Below, piece after piece: positions 41,809 through 53,750 of a stretch of 64,000 bases of DNA (position 1 is the stretch's first letter; each line of letters begins with the position of its first letter). This DNA comes from Turnera subulata. Lineage: Eukaryota > Streptophyta > Magnoliopsida > Malpighiales > Passifloraceae. The notes beneath the pieces were generated by a model. That model did no database searches and had not been told where the DNA came from. It was given only the letters and a program-made list of their open reading frames with translations. The position numbers and the translations under genes are program-made. The stretch is taken from NCBI GenBank assembly GCA_028386065.3, contig JAKUCV010002160.1, positions 1 through 64,000 on the forward strand, given 5' to 3'.

Positions 41809-43023
41809 TTAAAACCAAGCTTCCTTGTACAAAGGTACAAACAAAACCTTCACTTTTCTCTCATTTGAGTCCTTTAACACAATTTCTTTTGAGACTTCTT
41901 TCTCACTCTCGTCATTCTCTTTCTTTTCTTTCTCCTCAAATTTTTCATTTGAGCTCTTCTTTCCTTTTGCAAGACTCTCATCCTTTCTCTCATCCTCTCC
42001 TTTTGCAAGGCTCTCAACTTTTCTCTCTTCCTCACCTTTCACAAGGCTCTCTGCCTCTCTCTCTTTTTCACTTTTTGCAAAGATCTCAGCCTTCTTCTCT
42101 AGTTCATCTTTTGCAAGGCACTTAGCCTTCCTCTCTACCTCTTGCTTCGCCAAAGCTTCTAATGCCTTTAAAAGTTTTGCACTAGCTTCTCTCATGCCTT
42201 TTAGACTCTCACTGGAACTTTTATTGTCTTCAAGCCATTTTTTATGGCATTTCTCTTCATTGTATTCTTTAGGGTGTTCAACACTAGCAGTTTGATACTC
42301 CTCTCTTGCATATTCCTGATGGTAGTTTCTGTCTTGTGCATTGCATCCTCCCCTTTTCCTAGATTGGTCACAATGCCATACTTCTTCTTCTTTATCGTAA
42401 AAGTCGTCCATATAGTCATCATAATGAACTAAAATCGGCTCTTGTCTCCTAGTCAAAAATTTTTGCTGCTGCTCCTTTAAATAATGACTAGGCGCATATC
42501 TCTTCTTCATAATCCTCTTCAATTCAGCCCATGTACTAATAGGCTCTTCTCCATACCTTTTTCTCTCTAAAACAAATTGATGCCACCAAAAACGTGCATA
42601 ACCACTAAATTTTGCAACAAATAGTTTTAGCTTACTTTCTTCGGAGTAGTTATGATAGTCAAAGAACTTCTCCACTCTCTTCTCCCATTCCAAGTATGCT
42701 TCAGGATCAAGCTTGCCAAAGATAGGCAGAATTTTCAATTGGATGCGTCCAACATCCTTATCAACACGATTTGCTCCACCTTCCCTCCTATCAAAGCTTG
42801 GATTTCTGTATGTTCTTTTTTCACGTCCTCCTCTTTCTGCAAATCTATCATGTCCCCATACTCCATCAAACTCATCTTCATCATAGCTATAGTGCACAGG
42901 AGTTGATTTCTTAGCTTCCATCCTGTAACCTCCTCTACCACATCTAAAATATTTCATGATATCAACCTGCGAATACTTGTTAGTAAAACAATTTCTCACT
43001 TGTTTACACTCGTGTTTGTTCAC
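41809..43023 (-). CDS. gag-like protein of the gypsy element with charged 14-residue repeats
   Basis: A 404-codon open frame, the longest undamaged one of this element. The start at 43023 may not be the true one; an alternative lies further in, before RMEAKK. Residues about 95-200 are a gypsy gag domain: PIFGKLDPEAYLEWEKRVE, YARFWWHQ, TWAELKRIMKKRYAPSHY. After a short acidic stretch (YDDYMDDFYDKEEE) there is no zinc knuckle. Instead, residues about 295-370 are five units of about 14 residues with the theme ESLAKGEEERK, likely a charged helix or coiled coil. It ends KEAWF. The missing knuckle and the repeats suggest that gag was rebuilt in this non-autonomous family. It may still serve in particle assembly with a partner's enzymes (inference). 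Confidence 0.65.
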   Translation of the reverse strand: MNKHECKQVRNCFTNKYSQVDIMKYFRCGRGGYRMEAKKSTPVHYSYDEDEFDGVWGHDRFAERGGREKRTYRNPSFDRREGGANRVDKDVGRIQLKILPIFGKLDPEAYLEWEKRVEKFFDYHNYSEESKLKLFVAKFSGYARFWWHQFVLERKRYGEEPISTWAELKRIMKKRYAPSHYLKEQQQKFLTRRQEPILVHYDDYMDDFYDKEEEVWHCDQSRKRGGCNAQDRNYHQEYAREEYQTASVEHPKEYNEEKCHKKWLEDNKSSSESLKGMREASAKLLKALEALAKQEVERKAKCLAKDELEKKAEIFAKSEKEREAESLVKGEEERKVESLAKGEDERKDESLAKGKKSSNEKFEEKEKKENDESEKEVSKEIVLKDSNERKVKVLFVPLYKEAWF

Positions 43024-43809
43024 TCTTGGTAAAGGATGTAACTCTTAGCCTCTTTCCTCTCTTGATTCTGTTCCAACTTTACAAGTTAGGATTAGATATC
43101 TCAAAATCAAGTAACTAACTTGCAACAATTAATTAATGGAAACATTGAAAGCCTAAAGAAGGAACGAAAGGAAAAACAATTCTAGAACAAATAATGACTC
43201 CAACAAACAAGAAGAAAGATCACACACAAGGACAAGCTAATGTATGTGATGGAATAACGGTAAGTTGAGTAACTATGACACAATAATCACCCAACACAAG
43301 AAAAGGCACAAAAAGCAAACAAAAGGAAAGAAAGAAAACAAAGACATAAAAATTTGTATAGCAAGTTCCTACATAAATCCCGCAACCAGAGACCACAAAA
43401 CACAAATTCGGGTAGATTCCTCCAACACAAAACCTGCAACCCGAGACCAAAACCAGACACAATTCGGATAGATGCCTTCTGCCCAAATTGTCGACAACAA
43501 GAATAAATTTCTACAATTTCAGCCAATCTTTTCAATCAATTCAACCACAACTGCAAGGATATTTAACACTTGCAATTCCACACCCAAGTCCACAATTTCA
43601 ATTCCAAACCAGCAAACACAAATTGGCAAGGCTTCTTTCTTTTTTTTTTTTTTCGTGAACAGTACGGGTGAACAATACCTATGAACAGTATGGTGCGAAC
43701 AGTAACTCGACTATTTTTTTTCCTTTTTAATTTTTGGATAAAAACAAAAACACAAAACACAGGAACAGGAAAAGTAATCAATGCAAGATATGATTGATTG
43801 AACCTTTGA
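43024..43809 (-). other. gypsy leader
   Basis: About 790 bp between primer site and gag. Poly(A)-rich (43640-43655 and 43716-43725 as T runs on plus) with several CGAACAGTA/TGAACAGTA words (43660-43705). Short frames on both strands are not convincing. Confidence 0.5.
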
Positions 43810-43823
43810 GCTCCGCTACCAAA
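43810..43823 (-). other. gypsy primer-binding site
   Basis: The minus strand after the 5' LTR reads TT then TGGTAGCGGAGC, the same core as in the Sirevirus and copia-A although the element is Ty3/gypsy. Confidence 0.75.
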
Positions 43824-44660
43824 TGATGCAGCAACAACCTTAGAATTCCACTAGGATCACCTCTGCAACTAATCGATCCCAAGACCTCCAATCTCCAATC
43901 AAACTAGGGTTTAGTATCCCTATTCTTCACCTCCTAAACTCAAAGGATTAGGCAACAAACAATGAGGAATACAAGGAGTTGATTAATCACCACAAGTAAA
44001 CCACTTGATAAGAGAAATCAATCCTAAAGAGTAAAGCCAAGAGAATCCCTCTCTTGTTTTTTGATTGAATCTCTCAATCAAGAAGAACACTAAAGGTAAG
44101 CATTTAGCTTCCTTAAAATCACTAAAACTTGTATATTCTCATGTATAATCTGATTTCAAACTTGATACATGGTTGGCTTTTATAGAAGCCAAAAAGCAAA
44201 GGATTGAATTAAAAATACAAGCACTAAACAAGCACTAAACATCTTTTGTTTTCTTTAACGCACACCAACCACACTAACACCAACCACACTAGTGGGAATC
44301 TTTCGCTCCAAAGTGAATTTTCCAACCTGAAAATGAATAGTAAACGCCGGCAGTGGATAGTAATTTCCGATAGTGAATAGTAATTTCTGGCGTGAGTAGT
44401 AACTTTCCGGTTGAACGGTAAAAAACGGCTACTTTTGGCTTGAATCCTTCAAAATGCTCACAAACTTAGGAATCTCTTTAAATTCATCTCCAAACTTTTC
44501 CAACTTATCTTCTTGTAATTCCCGATTGACCCAAGCTTGAGCATAATGTAGCATGCGATTCTTTATCTTCTTCAATTGAGCCCTTGTGACTGGTCCTTGA
44601 GGAAAGCTAATGGCATCATCACTTTCTTGAGTTCCACTTGGTGTTGGTTTGCTCGTATCA
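43824..44660 (-). repeat. 5' LTR of the gypsy element
   Basis: 837 bp, TGATGCAGCAACAACC to GCTCGTATCA on the plus strand, collinear with 39414-40252. The frame corresponding to the polyprotein tail is also open here (44429-44767). Confidence 0.9.
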
Positions 44661-45127
44661 CTATACCTCTCTAAGCTTAGAAATATATTCTTAGGTAGAA
44701 ACTCTGAAAAATTTTCGTGGGGAGGATCAGCCATAGTCCAGCAAGGGAGAATCAAGAAGGGGATCAATCATTGAGCTAAGAAGCGGTAAGAAGGTGGGTG
44801 GAGAGCACAACCCAACACAAGGAGCTAGAGGAGGGCTACACGAGGTAACACTAAACCCTTTTGGTTTATTTTTGTTGGCTATATGAGGATGCTTTTGATG
44901 TTGTAAGTGGCGACATAATGCCATGTTTAGAACTACGTGGCTTTGACTCCGATCACTCGGGTACGTAGGTAGTCTCGGTTTTACAACGGGATGCAAGCCA
45001 AATCTTCTTCTTCTCCCCTTCTCTTTGTTTTCCACACTTGCACAGCTGCACAAGGCACACTTGTACTTTGCAATTGCACAAGGTTTCAACCTAACACGGA
45101 TGGGTGCCTAACACCTTCCCATCCGTG
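44661..45127 (+). repeat. Tat-like LTR 2, third segment, 3' truncated
   Basis: After the CTATA duplication the text resumes the LTR (CTCTAAGCTTAGAAATAT, compare CTCCAAGCCTAGAAACAC at 13618) and runs through GAACTACGTGG, GGTACGTAGGT and GGTGCCTAACACCTTCCCATCC to CGTGAC at 45127. LTR 1 continues beyond this point, so LTR 2 lost its end where it meets LINE sequence. Confidence 0.75.
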
Positions 45128-46900
45128 ACTGTGGAGGAACACCATTGAGCAAAACCATATAGCAAAACGGTTGAGACACATTTCATAGTCAGTCTTACCT
45201 AATGCTCACTAAAATTCATTTTCTCCAAAATTGCTTGTAAAGGCTCCAATCTATCCAGCCATAAGCTTTGCTAGTATCTATTTTCAGCCCCATAAAGCCC
45301 TTATTGCCTTTCTTTCTGTTCTTTATAGTATGAAATGCCTCAAAAGTAATAAGTGCATTATCTGTTATTCGTCTACCTAGAATGAAAGCACTTTTTTCTT
45401 CACTAACCAATACATCTAGCAAACATTTCAGCCGATTTGCAAGCACCATTGTGACTAGGATAAAAACTATGTTACAAAGGCTAATAGGGTGAAATTGACT
45501 ACTTAGGTCCGGGTGCTTTACTTTCAAAATGGAAGCAATAAAGGTGTGATTTAGGGGGCTTGGGTCTCCATCATTATTGATAATGTTAAGAACAGTGTCA
45601 CACATCATTAACACATATATAGTAGAATTTACGAAAGGAAAGAGGTGACATATCGTTCGGCCTAGAGGCTTTTTTTGGATGCATTTGCTTCAAAGCATTA
45701 CAAAATTTTGAAATACACTCAGTAACTAGATATGGTCACGAACAGTTGAGCCAGTAAAGAGAGTAGAGATATACTGGTTACAAACATTACCCAATTGTGC
45801 ATAGTTAGAGTGAATAGTACCAGTATCATCCTTGATTCTCTTCACAAAATTATTCTTCTTTCTGACGCTAGCTTTATAATGGAAATAGAAAGTATTCTTG
45901 TCACAACCCTTAAGCCATAAAGATTTACATCTTTGGGACCATAAAGTCTCTTCATAGTGGAGAAACTCAACTAATTCAAAATTCACTCATTCGGTTTGCT
46001 TAACTATGTCATTTGTTGGGGTTTAAGAAGCAAGCTTTCCAGAGATTTCCTTTTTCTGGATCTTTTTACCAATATGATCGAACACATCAGAATTTCGGCA
46101 TTTGAGCAACTCACCACACTTAGCAACTTTTTCTGGAAAGTTGAACCATTCGATTGTTGTAAGGAGTCACCCCAAGCTTCCCTCTCTACCTCCTCAAACC
46201 CATCGTATTCCTGCCACATCGCCTCAAATCTATAAGGCAGAGTTTTTTTTTTGTCGTGGAGATCGACCATTCAGTTGGAGCAAGAGGGGGGCATGATCAA
46301 GATTCTGACGTCTCAAATGTGAGACAATAGCAGGTGGGAAAATGGAAGTCCACACATCTATACCACATATGCGATCAATCCTCTCAAGAATATTGGCAGT
46401 ACCACCTCTACCATTGGACCAAGTGAAGTTACAATCAATAAACCCGAAGTCATTTGATCCACAGAACTCCAAGGCCTCTGTAAAATTTGTCATAGACCAA
46501 AAATCCCATAGAATACCGCCTTAATTCTCATGTTGATACAATCATTGAAATCCCCGCCACATGCCCATGGAAGAGAACTTTGGGACTTCAGTTGATATAA
46601 GAGCTCTCATGATCAGTACTTCTCAGTAGATTCAAGCCATCCATAAAAACTAGTTAGTATCCATGCTGTACCAATCCCACCTCCTCTGTCGTCTAAATCA
46701 ATGTGATGTAGGCTATACTCAACAAGGAGAAATCAAACTGATCATTCCACAATAAAGCTAGACCCTTACTTTGGCTACTACCAAAACTAGAGAAAATAAA
46801 AGCAATAAAATTTTCCATGCGGAATCTTCTCTGACATTTAGCGGTTCTTCTCCCAATGATGTTGTGTACTTTTAAATTCCACACATGACATGTACATAAC
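45128..46900 (-). pseudogene. LINE-1 (minus) ORF2 fragment: endonuclease end and reverse transcriptase start
   Basis: Right to left: part of the endonuclease domain (GLALLWND near 46760; FIDCNFTWSNGRGG and LERIDRI near 46370-46450; LRRQNLDHAPLLL near 46290); the linker FRFEAMW (about 46210); EETLWSQRCKSLWLKG (45920); then reverse transcriptase from PISLCNIVF through KSAFILGRRITDNALI (45360-45500) to LLNGVPP at about 45135. Many frame breaks. The start of the endonuclease and everything after the first third of reverse transcriptase are missing. It is cut at 45127/45128 by the Tat-like LTR end. Confidence 0.8.
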
Positions 46901-47211
46901 GAACATAATTGACCATGTGCGAAGAGTTTATTGGCATGGCCGGAGTCTGTGCGACACGAGTAGAACCTCTAGGACGGTAAGTGCATGTGCCTTTGAAGAA
47001 AATGAAATACAAACGAACAACCGTGCTGGTCGTACATACGGATCAACACTAACACCTTTGGCTCGGATATAACCTTAGAGCAGGAATTAGGAAAATCAGG
47101 CCCAAGCCCATTAACAATACACTACCACCCCGTTTTGTCAATTTGGACAAAAAAAGTAATGGGCTCCAAGCCCAAATACAAATCTAGGTTTTAAAATGGG
47201 TTAGTTGTGGG
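46901..47211. other. short unassigned stretch
   Basis: About 310 bp with no convincing coding sequence. GGGCTCCAAGCCCAAATAC and CCCAAGCCCATTAAC words at 47080-47180 look like simple flanking DNA. Possibly LINE remainder at the left side. Confidence 0.4.
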
Positions 47212-47555
47212 TGTGAACACACAAATTTGGACCTTCATATTTAGTTAATTTGAATTTTCAGAGTGTTTTACTCAAGGTTGATGAGATGATTTATTTTTGG
47301 GCTTAGAATGTTTTTTTATGTTCATAAGTTTAATAGAATGAAATATGGATACTTACAGGAGTTTAGCCCACTAGGAACACATTTCATGTTGCCCATTTTG
47401 GCTCTTGATTCACGTGAAAAATCAGAATCAAAATTATCTTTTTTGTGAAATGTGAGGAAATGGTAATAAAATGTTGAATTTAAGTAAATTTGGGTGTATT
47501 AATGTTAATTAGAGTGATCTACGTGAGTGGCAATCAAAAAAGGAGTATATTGTGG
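47212..47555 (+). repeat. Tat-like LTR fragment (5' end only)
   Basis: Starts TGTGAACACACAAATTTGGACC, as LTR 1 at 12661, and stays related through GATGAGATGATTTATT, TTTAGCCCACTAGGAACACATTTC in altered form, and GTGTTAATGTTAATTAG-type text to about 47555. The rest of the LTR is absent. It lies between two parts of an inverted LINE. Confidence 0.6.
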
Positions 47556-48605
47556 TCTGACAAATTTATTTCACGCATAAAGATCAGTACATAACAAGAC
47601 TAGGTATAAATAACCAAAGGGTACACCCACCTTCTCCAAGGCGACGCCTCTCTGAGAGATGCTCTCAATAGCTAAACTAACCATTAATCACATCCATCTA
47701 ATCCCCAAGGTCTCTAAAAGCTTTCTAATTATTTTCCAACACAACTCCCGAAGGGTACCCACTCTCCCACTTAGAGAACCGTTGACCACTTGAGGTATTT
47801 CAGTGGTTAGCTATTATTTCAGAATTCACCCCTTCTTATGTGTTAGTATATTGGGCTTGGGCCCTGGGCTGGCCAGTTCCTACCGCACCCGACGCACACA
47901 GTACAAGGCGCTAAATAATAATAAGAAAGATTACAATCATATAACTCACAATACACTTGTTCCCTAGTATGTGATACATGTTGATTGTATGTGAATGTAC
48001 TAGTGCTTGTGGACTTACTTAGCCAGCAAGCCTATCTTCATCTTCCTGCATATTTGTCTTATTTTATTCATTGAGTAGGTGACTTATATAAATCGCCACA
48101 ATGGTTTTACAGAACCTTGGTAGCGCACTGGCTACTCTTACCTCACCAAGTTTCAGACGCATCTATCTTAGCATGTAGGTGTGCCTTTCCTTCATGGACG
48201 GATCCTTAGGGTCGACACTGCATATGTTTTATTCTTGATTTTGGATTTGTTATTTTTCTTCCGTTGCATACTTTATCGGGATGTTGATTATGTTTTATTT
48301 GGTGTTTGACCACTTGGTATTTCAGCGGGTTTTGCTGGTGTTGGCTTTGGCTTGTCAAGCCTGATTTGGATTTGAGACTTATTACATCTCGATGAACATT
48401 TTTTATAATTCGGGTATCTTTGTGTTGCCTTACACTCTTTTTGACATCCCAAGATTCAAGGGCATTTTGGTAACTTTATTTATTATTTATATTCTAAATA
48501 TATGTTCTTGGGATGTGGGCGTTTCAGCTATCACATGGGTGATTGAAACCTGTCTCATCAGATATACCGAAACCTACACATTAGAGACAAGATGACCCAT
48601 GGGAC
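47556..48605. other. unassigned non-coding sequence
   Basis: About 1 kb with no supported gene. Contains a GGGCTTGGGCCCTGGGC run (47849), TATAAATAACC (47605) and two similar phrases, CCACTTGAGGTATTTCAG (47790) and CCACTTGGTATTTCAGCGG (48310), which hint at an old internal duplication or LTR material of an unidentified family. Confidence 0.35.
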
Positions 48606-49220
48606 TTACCGAACTAGAAAGTGGCACTTAGACTTCTGGATAGCAGAAAGGATTGGCATAGTGGTGGGGGAAGTGACATTATCAGCAACAAAAGTGTTCT
48701 TATGAATGGAGTTAATACTCTGACAATCATTAGTACCAATTCCCATCGATAGATTTTTTTGAAATACTGTTATTGAAACGTTTGAGAACCAGCTTGCGTC
48801 AAACAAGAATGGAGATAGGAGCTAGTTAAGCTTCACTGTGGTTTCTGTGTAGAGGAGATACCCACAGATCATATGAATATTGAATAAGAGATGGATTCCG
48901 GAAATCATCAGGAGCAAACTTAGGGCATTCTTTCAAAATATGTCCCATGCAACCATAATGAAAACAAAAGTAAGGAAGTCGTTCATATTTGAAATAAATC
49001 CAGCCAAGACTTCCATCCTTCAGGGCAATAGTTGTGCATGAACTGGAGGGGTACAAACATCCTCTAACACTCGCAGCCTAGCAAACATTGACATCTCCAA
49101 ATCATGCTTTGTATCTAGTTGCAACAAACTATCTACTTTAGAGCCGAGTAACTCAACGAATTTTGACTTCCATGAAGGAAAAACGTTCATTTGCACTTAC
49201 TCAATAAGCATCGAGTACTA
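48606..49220 (-). pseudogene. LINE-1 (minus) ORF1 C-terminal part with zinc knuckle
   Basis: The minus strand at 49056-48826 encodes WIYFKYERLPYFCFHYGCM, then GHILKECPKF: the RLPxFC...CxxxGHxxxxCP zinc knuckle of plant L1 ORF1 proteins, followed by YSYDLWVSP. Further coding-like text goes on to 48606 with stops. It has the same orientation as the ORF2 fragment at 45128-46900 and probably belongs to the same element, separated by 46901-48605. Confidence 0.65.
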
Positions 49221-49225
49221 CTAAA

Positions 49226-52200
49226 TTTTGGGATAATTCCTTGGTTTTCATTCAGCAGAGATCAACCTTGAAGCACCGGAGCTTGAGCTTTTATGCAATT
49301 CTTGGCGTTCTGTTATTGATCTTGTCCAAGCTACAACTACTCCTACTCAGGTCCATAGCCAGGACGATTCTCGGTCTGGCTCTCTGTCCTTCAGTGAAGC
49401 TCTAGAGAGGTGTATTGAACCTACCCAGACTGGAAGTCGGACGTGGAAGCGACGAGCTCGAAGTGGTGACTCCTGAGAGCATGGTCAACTCCTATCCATC
49501 TCTGTTAAACGTCGAGGTGAACAGTTGGGTACTTCGGATGAGAACATGATGGGTGTGGGTCCTTTGAAGAAGCTTTGGGAGGTAGTGGTGGAGGATGGTC
49601 TGGATCATTCGGTATTGGCGGAGGTTGCTCAACAATCTCGCCACTCATCATGAGTCTATTCTGCTGGAACTGCCATGGTTTAGGGGATCCACGTGCAATG
49701 TCCATTTTATACAAGCTTATTAGCTTGAAAATCCTCTCCTAGTCTTTCTCTCAGAGACTAGGTTGAAACAAAGGGAAGTGGAAAGTATTCAGAGGCGACT
49801 TCAGTGGGAGGGATCGATTGTCAAAGAGTGTGCTAGGGACGGGCTTGCATTTTTATGGAGGGTGGATTGTATGATTACCCTACAATCGTTAAGTCTCCAC
49901 CATATAGATGTCATTGTTGGGGGCCTGGGTTCCGATACTAACTGGAGATTTATCGGCTTTTATGGTTGGCCGGAACAGAGGGAGAAATGGAAGTCCTGGG
50001 ACCTGATGCGTGATTTGTTGCCCCGGAGTGATTTGCCCTGGTTATGTGGGGGTGATTTCAACGAAATTCTGTTCCATCATGAGAAGAACGGTGGTGGGAT
50101 TCGCTTGGATGGGGCCATGACGGAGTTCAAAAACACTCTTACGGACTATCAACTACATGGTCTTGGTTTCCAAGGTTGTCAGTACACTTGGTGTAGAGGG
50201 GAGGGTTCGGAGGCCATCTAGGAAAGGTTGGACAGGTTTGTTGCTTATAATTCTTGGATGGCAATGTTTCCCAATTCTATTATGAGGCATCTGCCCCGTC
50301 AAAAATCAGACCACAATCCACTCAAACTTTTACTTGCTGGCTTCTCTGATTCTCACATACGCACCGCGAAAATATTTTGTTTTGAGGCTATGTGGATGGA
50401 GGAACCGGGGTGCACAGACACAATTGAGAATGCATGGGCGGGTAGGCCGAGTTTTGTGCCAGTTGACGATCTGAAACTGAAATTGAGTAGATGTAGTGAT
50501 ATGTTAAGTTCGTGGAGTAAAGCTGCTTTTGGGCATGTCACTCGACAATTGGCTCAGAAACGGAAAGCTTTGGTTCGCCTGAATGCTCATACACAATCGC
50601 ATTCTGTTGTTCAGCGATCCAAGCTGCTGAATCAGGAAATCGATGAGTTGATTCGTAAAGAGGAGGTGATGTGGGCTCAAAGGTCTCGGGTTCTATGGCT
50701 CAAAGATGGAGACAAACATACTAAATACTTTTTTACAAAGCGAGCCAACGGAGAGAGACGAATCAGATACGGAAAATAAAGACGGACTCGGGTGTCATGG
50801 CTACTGATTTTTCTGGTATTGCTTCTAATTTTGTTGATTTTTGTATCAAGCTTTTCTGTTCAAATGGTGGCCATGTGCATAGCCCTGTGATTGAGTGTAT
50901 CCAGGACCGATTTACTGATTCTATGCAGGAGTTGCTGTTAAAGCCATGCACACATGAAGATGTATATCACCCACTATGCAGATGCATCCATCCAAGGCAC
51001 CTGGCCATGATGGATTTCCCCCCTTATTTTTCCAACGGTATTGGAGCAAGGTGGGACCTTATGTTAGCCGCATGGTTTTGGCTATTCTTAATGAGGGTAT
51101 GGATCCATCCACTCTTCACCATACTTATGTTACTCTGATACCTAAAGTTAAGAATGCAGCCTCATGTAGCCAGTTCAGGCCGATTAGCCTTTGCAATGTT
51201 GTTTTTAAACTTGTAACCAAAACCATTGCTAATATGCTGAGGGTTATTCTTCATGAGCTTATTGGCCCTGAACAAAGTGCCTTTGTCCCTGGCCGATTAA
51301 TTACTGATAATGCCCTTATTGTATTCGAGTTTATTCATTATATGTAGCACCGGTGTCAGAGTCGCAGGGAAGTTATGGGTTTGAAGCTAGACATGAGTAA
51401 AGCTTATGACCGGGATTTTTGGAGTCTTGGATTCGATTGGTGATGAGATGTGTTTCTACTGTTAGTTACTCTATCCTGGTTAACAAGGTTCCTTCGGGTC
51501 ATATTATTCAACAAAGAGGCCTCTGTCAAGGGGATCCTCTTTCTCCCTACTTGTTCCTATTCTGTGCCGAAGGGCTCTTTACTCTTATTAATCGGGCTGT
51601 GGCGAACGATCAGTTGCATGGTGTGAAAGTATGCAGGACAGCGCCCCAGGTTTCTCATTTATTCTTTGCTGATGATAGTATCTTATTTGCCAGAGCAAAT
51701 AGGCGGGAGGCGGGTGTAATTTCTTCTATTCTATCTCAATATGAAGCTGCATCGGGACAGAAGATCAACTTAGATAAGTTGGAGGTATTCTTTAGCCATA
51801 AAGTGCCTGATTTGATGCAATCTAATATCCATGGGGATTTGGGAGTAAAAGCACTTGATACCTTAGACAAGTATCTAGGGCTTCCAGCCCTTGTCGGTCG
51901 ATGCAAGAAGGTTATCTTTGCAGCTGTTTGTGATAGAGTCGCGAAGAAAATGGGTCAATGGAAGGAGAAGTTCTTGTCAGATGCCGACCGAGAGATCTTT
52001 ATTAAGTCCGTTGTCGAGTCCATTCCTAATTATGTTTTGAGTTGTTTTCGCCTACCCGACTCAATATGCTCACAATTGGAAACCTTGGTGAGGCGGTTTT
52101 GGTGGGATACCGTGATGGGCAACGGGGAATTCACTGGTTGGCTTGGGAGATACTGTGTTGTTCTAAGTCTGGAGGTCTCAGGTTCCGTGTGTTTGAAGCT

Positions 52201-53750
52201 ACAAATATTGCTTTTCTTTCTAAACAAGGATATAGGCTTCTCTCTGATGAATCTAGCTTGTTGGCTCGTATTCTAAAGGTGAGATACTATCCTAATTCAT
52301 CCTTTTTGGAGGCTCAGATCGGGTACCAACCGAGCTTCACATGGCGCAGCATTCTGGGTTCACAGCCTGTTATGGAGAAAGGTCTTTTGTATTCTGTTGG
52401 CAACGAGAGAAGCATAAGAATCTGGGATGATCGGTGGCTACCAAGAGACGGTCGGTTCCAGGTGGAATCGCCGCTATCTCGATTACGAGCCAATGCGACT
52501 GTGAGCGAGTTAATTGATGATACTACTGGTGGATGGAATAGGAATCTGGTGGACTCTTTCTTCAGTGATGAAGAGGCCTCGCGGATCAAGAGTATTCCTC
52601 TGGCCGTTGATGACCACCAGGACGACCTAATAAGGTTCCCAACCACATCTGGGGAGTACTCAGTCAAAACTGGGTACCGCGTTGGGTTAGATTCACTATT
52701 CCCTCAAATCTCTAGTTGGGAAGCGAGCACTGACACTACATGGCAGGCATGGTGGCGAAATCTTTGGAAACTCTCTATCCCTCCAAAGCTTCGTACCTTT
52801 GTGTGGCAGCTGTGCAAAAATATCATCCCCATTCGTACAAACATCAGCTCACGCCATGTTCCTATCGGGACTTCATGTCCACGGTGTAACAACGCTCCCG
52901 AGAGCTCTATGCACCTATTCTCTGAGTGTGGTTGGACGAAGCAAGTGTGGGATGCATGCCCTTTTCCTTTCATTTCACCTGATTCTGGTATCCTCTCTTG
53001 TGGTGACTGGCTACACCAAATTGCCAACTCTCACGGTTGGAGTATGCTGGAAAAAGTACTTCATGTTCTTTGGTATATCTGAAAGGACAAGAATCAGCTT
53101 ATCTTTCAAGATAAAAGCTCTCCGATCCCAATTGTTGTTTGAAATGCTATGGCTCTTTGGTCCAGTTATTAGGAAGCACAGGTCGTCCAACCTCATACTC
53201 CTACTCCTCTCTTGCCATCCAGTTGGCGCCCCCCACCTGCGGGTTTCTTTAAGCTTAACACAGATATGTCCCCTCGACCAAGTAATGGATCGGGTTTTGG
53301 AGTGCTTATTCGCAATGACCAGGGATACCTGATCGCTGCTCAAGCTTGCTACATCCCATCCTCGTATTCCATCAGGGATGGTGATGCTCTCAGCATTCGT
53401 TTGAGACTACAGCTCGCCAAGAACCTGCAGATTGACAAGCTCATCTTGGAATCTGACAATCTCAAAGTTGCCCATGCCATTCAAGCTCATCGTTCTTTCC
53501 CTTCCCAATTTGGTCGTATCTTATCTGATATTTTTCAGTTATCTTCCTGCTTTATAGACTTTAAATCTATTTTTTGTCTTCGGTTATGTAACACGGTAGC
53601 GGATACCATCAACAGATGGGCTACTCGTTTCTTTAGTTTCTCTTATTACTTGGACAAATGACCTGCCAGCTACTTTTGCTCAACTAGTCAGGGATGATAT
53701 TGTTGCTCTGCTATGAATGAGATGATCTCATCGTTTCTCGAAAGAAAAAA
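49226..53750 (+). mobile_element. LINE-2 (plus), L1-type, 5' truncated
   Basis: A plus-strand L1-type element with the last part of ORF1 (about 49260-49640: KRRARSGDS, GVGPLKKLWE), a decayed ORF2 with endonuclease, reverse transcriptase, zinc-like C-terminal region and RNase H, and a 3' end GATCTCATCGTTTCTCGAAAG followed by AAAAAA near 53748. The left edge is inferred from the change of coding strand near 49220. I found no target duplication. Confidence 0.8.
49650..53664 (+). pseudogene. LINE-2 ORF2: endonuclease, reverse transcriptase, RNase H, broken
   Basis: ATG at 49650 starts MSLFCWNCHGLGDP, the usual L1 endonuclease opening. A frame change near 49740 follows. Endonuclease continues with FIGFYGWPEQ, WLCGGDFNEIL and QKSDHNPL, with TAG at 50219 where Trp is expected before ERLDRF. 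Reverse transcriptase: KAPGHDGFPP (50985), FRPISLCNVV, QSAFVPGRLITDNAL (51270), QRGLCQGDPLSPYLF (51520), FADDSILFA (51666). The C-terminal zinc-like region has PPKLRTFVWQLC and CPRCNNAPESSMHLFSEC (52780-52930). RNase H at 53212-53664 has FKLNTD, ESDN and a weak end. Five or more frame changes. The catalytic FADD is intact, but no single frame covers it with the rest. Confidence 0.85.

Larger units (their letters stand above)
39414..44660 (-). mobile_element. non-autonomous Ty3/gypsy element with perfect target duplication
   Basis: Two LTRs (39414-40252 and 43824-44660) are flanked by CTATA on both sides (39409-39413 and 44661-44665), an exact 5-bp duplication. On the minus strand the order is 5' LTR, primer site, gag, a decayed middle, the pol C-terminal tail, a polypurine tract and 3' LTR. 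The 3.6-kb internal region has no complete protease, reverse transcriptase, RNase H or integrase, so it is a deletion derivative that would need enzymes from elsewhere. LTRs look very similar, so the insertion appears recent. It sits inside Tat-like LTR 2. Confidence 0.9.

Noticed and set aside
41825..42295. A 156-codon plus-strand frame rich in Ser, Phe and Leu.
   Set aside because: Shadow of the charged repeats of the gypsy gag on the opposite strand.
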